From the IMG/VR virus record IMGVR_UViG_3300025138_012612, positions 1 through 24,232 of that record: DNA of 24,232 nt; one strand, given 5' to 3'. Position 1 is the stretch's first letter. Each line of letters starts with the position of its first letter. Made by a program: the position numbers and the translations under genes. Source of the stretch: a virus. Positions 13,700 through 21,169 of this stretch are shown piece by piece. The notes beneath the pieces are model-generated. The model saw only the letters and a program-made list of their open reading frames with translations. It ran no database searches and was not told where the DNA came from.

Positions 13700-14254
13700 T
13701 TAGACTTCCTCTTTATTATCCACTGACTTTTTTTTTGTTTGCCTTTTAATAGGTAAAGAAGTAACTTTTGAATTTTTAACTATTTCAGTTAACTGGTTAA
13801 CCTTTTTATTTAGATGATTCATTTTATCTAAAATCCTTTCAACTAATACAAACAATTCATCTTTTTCGGTCGAATTAAAGTTAAATGACAATTGGCTTTC
13901 ATCTACTACTTGCTGTTCTACAGGCGTTACTGGTTGTTCAACTTGTACTTGAGGTTGTTGTACCTCTGGTTGAGGAGGAGCAGACTGCACCGGTGGTGGT
14001 GCAGTCTGTTGCGGTTGAGCATAAACTTGTTCAATTTGCTTCCTTATTCCTTCACCCGCTCCCCTCTTCAAAGTAGTAGCTTCACCGATAATGTTACCGT
14101 CCATTTTTTTTGCTTCACCATACATATTACCCATAAAATTGAGTAAGACAGACCTTTCTTCTTCAGGCGATAGCTGCCGTGACATTTCATGCGGCGGGGC
14201 TCCACCTCCTGAATTGTCGGGCATTGGTATCATTGCTGGCATTTGATCACTCAT
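13700..14254 (-). CDS. Unknown Pro/Gln-rich 184-aa protein after gp32
   Basis: Low-complexity protein: Met/Pro/Gly-rich start, a helical segment with RSVLLNFMGNMYGEAKKM, a Pro/Gln/Val-rich linker (about 75-120), a helical segment with ELFVLVERILDKMNHLNKKV that could form a coiled coil, and a Lys-rich tail. No family recognised. It starts 4 nt after the gp32 stop, so it is probably co-expressed with gp32. Its coding DNA holds an 11-bp perfect hairpin at 13981-14008. The linker with end helices suggests a flexible scaffold or adaptor, perhaps for the replisome; this is inference. Confidence 0.7.
   Translation of the reverse strand: MSDQMPAMIPMPDNSGGGAPPHEMSRQLSPEEERSVLLNFMGNMYGEAKKMDGNIIGEATTLKRGAGEGIRKQIEQVYAQPQQTAPPPVQSAPPQPEVQQPQVQVEQPVTPVEQQVVDESQLSFNFNSTEKDELFVLVERILDKMNHLNKKVNQLTEIVKNSKVTSLPIKRQTKKKSVDNKEEV
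13981..14008. repeat. Perfect 11-bp inverted repeat inside a gene
   Basis: CAGACTGCACC (13981-13991) and GGTGCAGTCTG (13998-14008) are exact inverse complements separated by GGTGGT. It is far more G+C-rich than its surroundings. No T-run follows on either strand, so it is not a classic terminator; it may be an mRNA fold within the Pro/Gln-rich gene. Confidence 0.85.
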
Positions 14255-14258
14255 ATTA

Positions 14259-15116
14259 TTAAACGTCTAAACCTTCAAGTAGTTCTTTTAGAACTTCATC
14301 TTCATCATCGTCTTTTTTAGTTTCAGTAACAGGGGCTGCTGCAGGAGTAGTTTCAATAGGAGTATCAACTACAACTCTTTCAACAACATTATTATCAGTA
14401 GATGAGTCTCTTACGTAATAATGCTCATCCATCATAGTCTTCAGTTCATCCGCACTCTTTACATTGAATACACTAGATAGTTCAAATACATTATCATAAA
14501 GTTCTTTATGTTTATCTTCGTCTAGATTTTCAATCTCACCAGGCATACCAAACTTAGATGATACATAAGTCGGGAAGTCACCTTGCTTTTCAACCTTAAC
14601 TCTAAAATTACAACCGTTAGGTCCTAGATCGAAAATACGAGCACCTAATTCAGCTGCATCTTCACCTTCGATAGCATCAGTAATAATATTATGAATTTGC
14701 TTACCATAACGAAGCATTTTTACTTTACCATTATTTTCAGGATTAACAGGGTCATTAACAACATATACGTTAACCAACCACTTTTCAGAACGCATAATTG
14801 CCTTAGCCTTCTCTTTTTCTTCTTCATTACCTGTACGAAGTATCTTATATCGCTCTTCAGCAATAGGATCTCTTTCACCAAAGGTTTGAAGAGAGATTGC
14901 ACTAGTATATTGACCAGTAGCAAAACTATTCCAACCATGCTGATAATAATGAAAGAACGTCTTAGAAGGATCCTTACCATAAGGCAACAACCTTACAGTA
15001 AAGGTATTACCTGGAGGCGTCTTTAAGATATCACCTATTGCACTCTTATTACTATCGTTATCTGCTGCTAATGCAGACTTAATACTATCAAACATTGAAC
15101 TCGTTATATTACTCAT
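14259..15116 (-). CDS. 32: Single-stranded DNA-binding protein, T4 gp32 type
   Basis: ssDNA-binding protein of replication and recombination, 285 aa (T4 gp32 is 301). Matches to gp32: N-terminal FTVRLLPYGKDPSK, the core WLVNVYVVNDPVNPENNGKV with MLRYGKQIHNII, GCNFRVKVEKQGDFPTYVSSKF, and an acidic C-terminal tail (DDDEDEVLKELLEGLDV) like the T4 protein-interaction tail. The T4 zinc ligands (one His and three Cys) are absent: the corresponding stretch TSAISLQTFGERDP has no Cys. A sigma70-like promoter ends 6 nt before the ATG. gp59 precedes it, as in T4. Confidence 0.92.
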   Translation of the reverse strand: MSNITSSMFDSIKSALAADNDSNKSAIGDILKTPPGNTFTVRLLPYGKDPSKTFFHYYQHGWNSFATGQYTSAISLQTFGERDPIAEERYKILRTGNEEEKEKAKAIMRSEKWLVNVYVVNDPVNPENNGKVKMLRYGKQIHNIITDAIEGEDAAELGARIFDLGPNGCNFRVKVEKQGDFPTYVSSKFGMPGEIENLDEDKHKELYDNVFELSSVFNVKSADELKTMMDEHYYVRDSSTDNNVVERVVVDTPIETTPAAAPVTETKKDDDEDEVLKELLEGLDV

Positions 15117-15122
15117 AGTTTA

Positions 15123-15150
15123 ATTATAGACTATACTTTTTGATTTTCAA
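15123..15150 (-). promoter_or_regulatory. Sigma70-like promoter for gp32
   Basis: On the minus strand, TTGAAA (15150-15145), 16-nt spacer, TATAAT (15128-15123), then TAAACT and the ATG at 15116. The -35 lies in the end of gp59. The predicted start site is at the ATG, leaving no leader. Confidence 0.72.
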
Positions 15151-15775
15151 CGAAAATCTTAAACTTATTAATTATTTTCTTTGCTTTAGAGCTAGAATAG
15201 TATTTCGTTCTAATGTAATTTAATCGAGAAAAATTAGAACTATACATAGTTTTTATATCTGTATCTATAGAACCTAATACCTTTTCAAAATTACTAAAAG
15301 CAAATAATATAAAAATTATAACATCTCTATTTTTAATATGTTTAAGAAAAACATTATATTCCCCTTCCCTAAATGAAAGGTAATCCTTAATATTAATATC
15401 TTTTTCTTTACTATAGTTATAGATGAATTTTATTGATTCTTGCATTTTAAGTAATGTTTTATCATCATCAGGATTATTTAAAAGAAACTTATCATTGTAT
15501 AAAGTATAAGCTTTTATTGCTTTAGGTCCAAGATAAAATTTTAAATCGAAATAATTTTCATCATATACAAAATATGGAGCTTCGAAAAAATCTTTTATTT
15601 TTAAATGTTTAAATTTGTAGAAAAAACTACTTAATTTATTAACGATGATATAATTTTCATCCGGAAAATTATCAAAATTCTTTCTATACTTTACTGGCTT
15701 ATTATTAACCTTTTTGCTAACTTCTAAAAAATTATTATAAATTACTTTTTCTATATCAGTCATCAAATCCATCAA
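15131..15775 (-). CDS. 59: Helicase-loader, T4 gp59 type
   Basis: Accessory protein that in T4 loads gp41 helicase onto gp32-coated forks. At 214 aa it matches gp59 (217 aa), and it is directly upstream of gp32 as in T4. The sequence is Lys/Asn/Phe-rich and helical, with IKFIYNYSKEKDINIKDYL and VIIFILFAFSNFEKVLGSID, which follow the T4 IYYFSKKV...FETFILLDSFLNII pattern, and a basic C-terminus. ATGs at 15775, 15772 and 15763 are all possible; 15763 would leave an 8-nt overlap (ATGACTGA) with the previous gene, 15775 a 20-nt overlap. Assignment is from pattern, length and synteny. Confidence 0.72.
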   Translation of the reverse strand: MMDLMTDIEKVIYNNFLEVSKKVNNKPVKYRKNFDNFPDENYIIVNKLSSFFYKFKHLKIKDFFEAPYFVYDENYFDLKFYLGPKAIKAYTLYNDKFLLNNPDDDKTLLKMQESIKFIYNYSKEKDINIKDYLSFREGEYNVFLKHIKNRDVIIFILFAFSNFEKVLGSIDTDIKTMYSSNFSRLNYIRTKYYSSSKAKKIINKFKIFVENQKV

Positions 15776-16040
15776 ATTTATTCAAAAATTTTGTTACGTA
15801 CTTACTTTTGGTTACAGAAGGTTCAGTTTGAATATATTTTTTAATTGCGGTAAAGTCATTTTCTTCCTCTATAATACTAATGAATATATCACGTAAAGCC
15901 CTATTTTCAAGTATTTTTAAAAAAACAGTAGCAAAATTCATTTTTTTGTCATGAACTAAAGCAACAAACGTGCAGAAAGAGTAAAATGATTTTTCGAACT
16001 CAGCCGTTTGAATATTTGAATATGGACTATTATTTTTCAT
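15756..16040 (-). CDS. Unknown 94-aa protein in the gp33 position
   Basis: Small helical protein (FATVFLKILENRALRDIFISIIEEE) with an aromatic N-terminal region and an acidic end (FLNKFDGFDD). In T4 the gene before 59 and 32 is 33, the late-transcription co-activator (112 aa), which ends in a hydrophobic-acidic clamp-binding motif; size, place and the terminal F-x-x-F-D are compatible, but the sequence similarity is too weak to claim. It overlaps the DHH gene by 11 nt and gp59 by 20 nt or less, so it is part of the same operon. Late boxes nearby would require a gp33-like factor somewhere. Confidence 0.55.
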   Translation of the reverse strand: MKNNSPYSNIQTAEFEKSFYSFCTFVALVHDKKMNFATVFLKILENRALRDIFISIIEEENDFTAIKKYIQTEPSVTKSKYVTKFLNKFDGFDD

Positions 16041-16914
16041 TTAATGGTTTTAGTAATTTAGTAATATTAATTACAGATTCGTTTAAAATTCCACCAGCAG
16101 CATCTTCATGCCCACCCCCGTTAATAATTTTTGAAGCTAATTTACCCATATTTAACTCACAAGTTTTACTCCTTCTCATATAAACACATTTACCTTTCAT
16201 ATTTATCATTAAAACGAAATCTACTTTGTATTGTTCAATAATACGTTCGGCGATTTCATTAGGACTAAATGATACCATAACCCCTGCAACATCATAAACA
16301 GTATTACCAATTTTTATATCTCCTCTGTGTATAGTCTCATCTTTAAAAAAGTTATTAATTTTATTTTCAACAATTTTTAAAGCATTTTTTTGAAATTGAT
16401 TAAAACCAAAAAAACCATCTTTAAAATCATTTTCAAATTTATTAACTCTGTCACCCGTATAAGCCCAAAATACTTGATTTAATGGTTTACTAAACGGTAA
16501 TTTTAATGTATAGCTATCATAATCATCTATTAGTTTAACCAATAATTTTTGATTTTTATTAAGCTTATTTTCTAGCTTAAAAGTATCATATATTAACTTA
16601 GTACATGAAGGGTAATCTTTTATTATTGGTTTAGCATTTTTATAATTATCAATTAGTTCTATATGCTCAGCGTGATGATCAATTACAATAACGTTTTTTA
16701 AATCACAAAGTCTAATTTCACTTTCTTTTAGATTTAAATCACTAATAATTACTAAATCATAATCTTCAAATTTAAAATAGGCTATATCATTAATAAACTT
16801 TTTTTCAGTTGTAACGGAGTATGTTAATGTGGTATCTTTATATGCTTGCTTTAAACAAAGATACGAACCAGCTCCATCGAGATCTGCATCTGTAATTATA
16901 TGGATCTTAGGCAT
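16030..16914 (-). CDS. DHH/DHHA1-family phosphoesterase
   Basis: DHH-superfamily hydrolase, 294 aa, with the layout of NrnA oligoribonuclease/pAp phosphatase and short RecJ relatives. Motif I is TDADLDGAGS (8-17), a middle ISDLN, then the D79-H-H signature, and a C-terminal GGGHEDAAGG (266-275) of the DHHA1 part that binds substrate. Metal residues look intact. Nano-RNA or ssDNA degradation is the likely job; it would recycle nucleotides or clear short fragments. A possible ribosome site, AGAGGA, lies about 10 nt before the ATG. It follows gp41 by 22 nt in the same operon. Confidence 0.85.
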   Translation of the reverse strand: MPKIHIITDADLDGAGSYLCLKQAYKDTTLTYSVTTEKKFINDIAYFKFEDYDLVIISDLNLKESEIRLCDLKNVIVIDHHAEHIELIDNYKNAKPIIKDYPSCTKLIYDTFKLENKLNKNQKLLVKLIDDYDSYTLKLPFSKPLNQVFWAYTGDRVNKFENDFKDGFFGFNQFQKNALKIVENKINNFFKDETIHRGDIKIGNTVYDVAGVMVSFSPNEIAERIIEQYKVDFVLMINMKGKCVYMRRSKTCELNMGKLASKIINGGGHEDAAGGILNESVINITKLLKPLNEK

Positions 16915-16936
16915 TTATTTTATTTAGTTCCTCTTT

Positions 16937-18277
16937 TTAATTACTCAACATGTCAAGGGTATTGGTTAAATCAGACATTTCGCTTCCTTCATTATCAACG
17001 TTTAACGTCTCATCTTCAGAAATAGTCAAAGTATCATAATCTAACCGTAATGCCGTCTGCCCATAATTAGCACCATATCTATTTTTCATCATACCCATTT
17101 TAACTATACCTAATTCTTTATCTTCATCATCTTGAAAGATACTAAAAATACAGTCAGCAGTAGCGGCCATTCCAATAGATTCTGATATTGTATCTAAACC
17201 AGGGTTCGCTTCGTCATAACCAGATCTATTTAACTGAGTAGCAGAAATAAACGGGCATTCAAAAACATAACTTAAAGCACGAATACCTTCAGCAACATGC
17301 TTAACTCTTTCATAAGAATTATCACCAAGAGGACTCTTCAACAAATTTAAGTAATCAAGTACTACCGCGTCAACTTTAATACCTCTGTTTTTTAATTCTG
17401 TAATATAACCTTGTATATTCTGAGGCGTAACAGTACTAGGAGGAAACTCTTTAATTAAAATCTTACTATTAGGTTTACCATTATTATAACTCTTTATTTG
17501 AGCTGATAAAGATTGACCAGCTCCTTTCAATTCTCTCATCGGTATTCTAGTTATATTAGATGATAACCTTCTTGCATATATCATCTCTGACATTTCAAGA
17601 CTTATAACTAAAACTGTCTTACCTTTAGAAGCTATATTACAAGCTATATTACCTAAAAATATAGATTTACCAACATTAGCTTCCCCAGCAAATACATACA
17701 ACGATCTACCATTTTGTAAGAAACCACCGTCTATTTTATCATCTAACCATTTCCAACCAGAAGATATTGTAGGTTGGTCTACATTTAGATCATCTACAAC
17801 CTTATCAATATTTTCAAATAAATCTAAACCTATCTCTTCCTTTAAATTAACGTTACAGCTTTTTTCAAAACTATCTAAAATAAAACTTGTATTAACTTCA
17901 CCTTTACTAACATCCTCAGCAACAGATAACATTGTATTGTATATTGCTCTTTCTTTTAAGAACCGTTCAGTATTAGAAGTTAACTCTTCATCATTAAAGT
18001 TCTTATCAATATTAGGAAAATTCTTTACAACTGATCTAAAACTTTCCTTTAGTTCATCATTAATTAAGTATGACTTTAATTCAGTAATAGTAGGTATACT
18101 CTGCCTCTTAATATAGAAATTAGTTATTAAACCGAAAACAGTCTTAATATTTTTATCATTAAAGTAATCCGGCTTTATATGGTCTATAATTTGAGTTAGA
18201 TAACTTTCGTTAGTCAAACTCTTATAAACTATAACCTGCTCATAATAATCTAAATTTAATCTACCTATATCTTCCAT
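16937..18277 (-). CDS. 41: Replicative helicase, T4 gp41 type
   Basis: DnaB-family 5'-3' helicase that unwinds the fork and works with primase gp61. It is 446 aa (T4 gp41 is 475). An N-terminal helical domain is followed by the RecA-like core: Walker A GEANVGKS (198-205), SLEMSEMIYARRL, Walker B VVLDYLNLL (about 306-314), then SATQLNRSG with the sensor-like Gln, and an Arg-containing KNRYGANYG. The acidic C-terminus may interact with partners. The start overlaps the cupin's stop by one base (TAATG), so it is the first replication gene after a run of sugar-related genes in the same operon. Confidence 0.93.
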   Translation of the reverse strand: MEDIGRLNLDYYEQVIVYKSLTNESYLTQIIDHIKPDYFNDKNIKTVFGLITNFYIKRQSIPTITELKSYLINDELKESFRSVVKNFPNIDKNFNDEELTSNTERFLKERAIYNTMLSVAEDVSKGEVNTSFILDSFEKSCNVNLKEEIGLDLFENIDKVVDDLNVDQPTISSGWKWLDDKIDGGFLQNGRSLYVFAGEANVGKSIFLGNIACNIASKGKTVLVISLEMSEMIYARRLSSNITRIPMRELKGAGQSLSAQIKSYNNGKPNSKILIKEFPPSTVTPQNIQGYITELKNRGIKVDAVVLDYLNLLKSPLGDNSYERVKHVAEGIRALSYVFECPFISATQLNRSGYDEANPGLDTISESIGMAATADCIFSIFQDDEDKELGIVKMGMMKNRYGANYGQTALRLDYDTLTISEDETLNVDNEGSEMSDLTNTLDMLSN

Positions 18278-18588
18278 TATCTTCTTTCAATATCTTGTTC
18301 AATACATTCTTTACCATATTGTATTTCACAAACAATACATTCACTATTACTAATATTAGCTGGTTTATGCCAATTCTCAACTGGTATATCAATTATATTA
18401 TTTTTATAATAAAGTTTACCATTAACAGATAGTTCTCCTTCTAATACAAACCAATGTTCACTTCTTTTAAAATGACGTTGATCACTTAATGATTCACCTG
18501 GGTTAATATGCAAAGTTTTTATTTTATAACCATTACGTTCAAATAAAACATTATAGCTACCCCAGTTCGTTTTAGTTATTTTTCCCAT
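18277..18588 (-). CDS. Cupin, mannose-6-phosphate isomerase type II C-terminal-like
   Basis: Single-domain cupin (103 aa from this start). The motif PGESLSDQRHFKRSEHWFVLEGE is the metal-site region typical of type II phosphomannose isomerase/GDP-mannose pyrophosphorylase C-terminal domains (P-G-x-x-L-S-x-Q-x-H-x-x-R-x-E-H-W). A second cupin motif, PVENWHKPAN, follows. ATG at 18588 is chosen over a TTG at 18603. Free-standing cupins of this kind can isomerise mannose/fructose phosphates or epimerise sugars; the substrate is not readable. It overlaps the upstream nucleotidyltransferase by 13 nt and gp41 by one base. Confidence 0.82.
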   Translation of the reverse strand: MGKITKTNWGSYNVLFERNGYKIKTLHINPGESLSDQRHFKRSEHWFVLEGELSVNGKLYYKNNIIDIPVENWHKPANISNSECIVCEIQYGKECIEQDIERR

Positions 18589-19013
18589 CTTTGCAATATC
18601 CAACTGCTACTATTTTTTTTATCTGCTCCACCAACCCCATATTGAAAAATAATTTCTTTATCGTCAAATAACCCAGGAGCCTCTTCCGGAACATTACCTT
18701 GTTTTCTATCTCCTCCATTAGCAAATATGATTCTATTAAAGGGGAATAGCATTATAACATTTCTTATAGCTTCAATTGCAGTACCATCGTCATCATTAAA
18801 GAGAATGCAGTTATCAACGTATTTTAATGCTGATACTATTTCGAACCTTTCTGATAAAGATAAAAAGTTTTTACCTTTTTTTTGTTCTAACCAAGAGTCA
18901 GAGTTAACACCTACAATTAATTTATCACCAAGCTTTCGAGCTGCTTTAAGATATGCTAAATGACCTGAATGTAGTGGGTCAAATCCTCCTGTAACTAATA
19001 CTACCGTTTCCAT
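18576..19013 (-). CDS. Cytidylyltransferase-family nucleotidyltransferase
   Basis: 145 aa protein of the family that includes glycerol-3-phosphate cytidylyltransferase and the heptose adenylyltransferase domain of HldE (RfaE). VTGGFDPLHSGHLAYLKAARKLGD (7-30) has the intact HxGH (H15-S-G-H18) and nucleotide-binding Gly residues; LSLSERFEIVSALKYVD and ANGGDRKQGN follow as in the family. The C-terminus is shorter than in HldE but keeps a S-S-S-W element. It lies between a glycosyltransferase-like gene and the cupin. Reaction inferred: activation of a sugar or polyol phosphate with CTP or ATP. Confidence 0.85.
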   Translation of the reverse strand: METVVLVTGGFDPLHSGHLAYLKAARKLGDKLIVGVNSDSWLEQKKGKNFLSLSERFEIVSALKYVDNCILFNDDDGTAIEAIRNVIMLFPFNRIIFANGGDRKQGNVPEEAPGLFDDKEIIFQYGVGGADKKNSSSWILQRWEK

Positions 19014-19657
19014 TTTTTAATAAAGTATTCTTGCCCTTTATAAAACTCTTGGTTAGGGTTTGTTAAACCTGGACTTGAATGAATTATTGGAATATCAACT
19101 ACACCAATTGTAACGTTATTTTTATTACATTCTAAACTAAAATCTAAATCATAGTAATGAAACTTAGATGGGTAAGATTCATCAAATTTTACATTAGTAG
19201 GTAAATTTTGTATATTAATACCGATAAAGACGCCATCAATAACCAAAACACGACCTGGAATAGGGCCAAACGAAGTATACTGATATTGGTTAGAATGTCC
19301 GTGAGCAACATTTCCTCTTTGGTCTTTCCTCTCGGACATAAGATGCCATAAAGCAGGTTCTTTAACCTTACACGTACTAGCCCCTGCGAGACCAAAAACT
19401 GTATACATTTTACCATAATTGTCCAACCTATGCAACAAATCCCCGCAATTGATAAAAACATCATCATGGATAAACATACAGATATCAATGTTATTAGTAC
19501 GAGCGTCTTCCAAAAAGTTGTTATAGCAACTTTGCAAACTTTTAGTATTTTTTTCTTCATAATGTACAGGTAAATCACGATATTTTATATTAAGTGATTT
19601 ATATAGTAAGGTGTCTTCTTTTTTACCTTTAGTAGCTGTGTAAATTTTATATTTCAT
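19001..19657 (-). CDS. Glycosyltransferase-like protein (GT-A type)
   Basis: Phage-type putative glycosyltransferase, 218 aa from the ATG at 19657 (a second ATG at 19672 would overlap the previous gene by 26 nt). MKYKIYTATKG begins the fold, CMFIHDDVFINCGDLL carries the H-D-D acidic motif expected at the nucleotide-sugar/metal site, then SFGPIPGRVLVIDGVFIGI and KFHYYDLDFSLEC, a motif seen in family-2-like transferases. The acceptor is unknown; surface sugar or a modified DNA base are both possible. It overlaps the next gene by 13 nt and belongs to the amidotransferase-gp59 operon. Confidence 0.75.
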   Translation of the reverse strand: MKYKIYTATKGKKEDTLLYKSLNIKYRDLPVHYEEKNTKSLQSCYNNFLEDARTNNIDICMFIHDDVFINCGDLLHRLDNYGKMYTVFGLAGASTCKVKEPALWHLMSERKDQRGNVAHGHSNQYQYTSFGPIPGRVLVIDGVFIGINIQNLPTNVKFDESYPSKFHYYDLDFSLECNKNNVTIGVVDIPIIHSSPGLTNPNQEFYKGQEYFIKKWKR

Positions 19658-19988
19658 ATTCTTTTCTATCATCCATTTCTGGTTTATGATCTCTATTCCA
19701 TATCATACCCATAATATTCCATAAAGCAGCACTTAAATGATCTTCACTATCATCTCCGGTAAAGTCTTGCATTAAATGTCTCATAGTACTATCATATAAA
19801 ACTGAATGCTTCATGCCTTTCTTCCAATTATTCTCACCATAGGTATCAGCTCCTTGAATATACCTCAACATTACACCGTTTAAAGCTGCATGAGGTACTA
19901 AACTCATTCTTAGTTTATTATCAGCATTATCTCGTTGTGCGCCAGTATCAAACTGACGAGGTTTACCAGTTGTCTTCAGTTTACTCAT
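19647..19988 (-). CDS. dATP/dGTP diphosphohydrolase-like protein
   Basis: 113 aa protein resembling the phage dATP/dGTP diphosphohydrolase family (MazG/MazZ-related; DUF5664-like). Visible pattern: KLRMSLVPHAALNGVMLRYI, then GADTYGENNWKKG, DSTMRHLMQDFTGDDSEDHLSAALWNIMGM, giving the acidic/His helical metal site. ATG at 19988 is chosen over TTG at 19991 and overlaps the previous stop by 8 nt (ATGAGTAA). It would hydrolyse dNTPs and shift the pool, relevant for modified-base phages and for replication in general. Activity and substrate are not proven by the sequence. Confidence 0.7.
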   Translation of the reverse strand: MSKLKTTGKPRQFDTGAQRDNADNKLRMSLVPHAALNGVMLRYIQGADTYGENNWKKGMKHSVLYDSTMRHLMQDFTGDDSEDHLSAALWNIMGMIWNRDHKPEMDDRKEYEI

Positions 19989-20454
19989 CAATAATATTAT
20001 AAATAGGTTCCTTAAAAATTACATCTTGTGAATTGAAATCGTTATCCTCGGTGATATAGTTATTACCTAACCATTTTTTATAAAAAATAGCCCCGTCACT
20101 TTTTACATCTGAATTCACATAATAAAATTTAATATTATCCTTATGTTTATATAACGCATTTTTAATTAATAATTTAGCGAGTCCGTTACCTCTATTATAT
20201 TTTGATGTAACTATATAATACGTTTTTAATGTATTTTCTGCTTTAGTATTAACTGTATATGCATGTAAACCTAGTACTTTACCACTGTCATCTGTACAAA
20301 CCTCTATAGGGTATTCCTCCCACCAATTTCTACTTGACCAAGTATGGCCAAATGTGTTTAAAATATAGGAATCGGTGTTATCGTAGATAAATTTTATAAA
20401 TCTTAACTTATCTACTTCACCCAATTCACTAACCGTAACGTAATTTATATTCAT
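19981..20454 (-). CDS. GNAT-family acetyltransferase
   Basis: 157 aa GNAT N-acetyltransferase. YYIVTSKYNRGNGLAKLLIKNAL contains the acetyl-CoA pyrophosphate-binding R-G-N-G (R88-G91) after the beta-4 strand, and FYYVNSDVKSDGAIFYKKW matches the beta-5/alpha-4 part with a Tyr. The acceptor could be a sugar amine, a protein or a small molecule. Its start overlaps the amidotransferase stop by 4 nt (ATGA). The pairing with a glutamine amidotransferase suggests amine formation followed by acetylation, but this is only context. Confidence 0.8.
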   Translation of the reverse strand: MNINYVTVSELGEVDKLRFIKFIYDNTDSYILNTFGHTWSSRNWWEEYPIEVCTDDSGKVLGLHAYTVNTKAENTLKTYYIVTSKYNRGNGLAKLLIKNALYKHKDNIKFYYVNSDVKSDGAIFYKKWLGNNYITEDNDFNSQDVIFKEPIYNIIDE

Positions 20455-21122
20455 AATGTTAAAAATGGGCTATCATATACAAAGCTATCTATTTCAGTTA
20501 GACCTTCATATGAAAAATTATAAAGTATACCTTGGCTTATCTCTTTATAATCACAACCTCTAATAGATGATATATTACTATCTTTGTAAAACAATGTACT
20601 ACCTTGTCTTGCTATGTATATATTCATTGTTTTAATGTTAACTATCCATAAAGCAAATGTACCTTTAAGTTTTTCAATAGTATACAATATATTTTGTACT
20701 TCTGTTTCAGCATCTTCACAAGGACCGTGAGTATACTCAAATTCATCTAATAATGCTGGTATTATACTACTATCTACAGGGTTATCATGCATTGGTATAA
20801 ACTCATCAATTAATTCATTAGAATTAGTTAATACCCCATTATGAGCTACTATCCAATCACCTACCCAAAATGGATGAGACGTTTCCTCTTGCCAACCTCT
20901 ACCGGTTTCAGTAGGAGCCTGATTATGACCCAAATATAAATGTCCTTTTTGATGTGGTATTTTTGTCTTATTCCAGTTTATATTACCTTTTTCTTGGATT
21001 ATATTATAATTAGCTTTATTATAACAATAAAATATACCAGTAGAAAAATTACCACGTTTTCTATTAGCTTCCTCTAATATTTCAAATGTACTTAAATCAT
21101 TGCTACAATATATACCACACAT
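20451..21122 (-). CDS. Class II glutamine amidotransferase (stand-alone)
   Basis: Ntn-type glutaminase domain, 223 aa. The ATG at 21122 is chosen because it puts the catalytic Cys at position 2 (MCGIY), as this family needs; an ATG 36 nt further up would lie inside or before the promoter and bury the Cys. LGHNQAPTETG (64-74), VAHNGVL (92-98) and NPVDSS (D117) give the oxyanion and glutamine-binding elements. There is no synthetase or isomerase domain, so ammonia must go to a separate partner. With QueC about 1.3 kb away, a role in 7-deazaguanine amidation is possible; sugar amination is the alternative. Confidence 0.85.
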   Translation of the reverse strand: MCGIYCSNDLSTFEILEEANRKRGNFSTGIFYCYNKANYNIIQEKGNINWNKTKIPHQKGHLYLGHNQAPTETGRGWQEETSHPFWVGDWIVAHNGVLTNSNELIDEFIPMHDNPVDSSIIPALLDEFEYTHGPCEDAETEVQNILYTIEKLKGTFALWIVNIKTMNIYIARQGSTLFYKDSNISSIRGCDYKEISQGILYNFSYEGLTEIDSFVYDSPFLTL

Positions 21123-21129
21123 ATAATAT

Positions 21130-21158
21130 ATTATAGTATAAAACTTAACAATAATCAA
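21130..21158 (-). promoter_or_regulatory. Sigma70-like promoter for the amidotransferase-gp59 operon
   Basis: On the minus strand, TTGATT (21158-21153), 17-nt spacer, perfect TATAAT (21135-21130), then seven bases and the ATG at 21122. It is divergent from, and its -35 overlaps, the plus-strand late-type box at 21157-21164. Confidence 0.75.
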
Positions 21159-21164
21159 TAAATA
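21157..21164 (+). promoter_or_regulatory. Late-type promoter box AATAAATA
   Basis: AATAAATA ends exactly 5 nt before the ATG at 21170. Same octamer and spacing as at 3615. It shares two bases with the -35 of the divergent sigma70-like promoter. Confidence 0.72.
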
Positions 21165-21169
21165 TTATT

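Noticed and set aside
13981-14008. Hairpin as intrinsic terminator after gp32
   Set aside because: No T-run on either strand and it is within an open coding frame.
13885-14146. Two plus-strand frames over the Pro/Gln-rich gene
   Set aside because: Their composition is explained by the reverse complement of Pro and Gln codons; no promoter, and the minus-strand gene is contiguous with gp32.
16915-16930. CTAAATA before the DHH gene as a late box
   Set aside because: Its distance to the ATG is 2 nt rather than the constant 5 nt; a ribosome-site-like AGAGGA explains the start better.
21120-21158. Longer amidotransferase reading from 21158
   Set aside because: It would add 12 residues before the catalytic Cys, which must be position 2, and would start at the promoter's -35.
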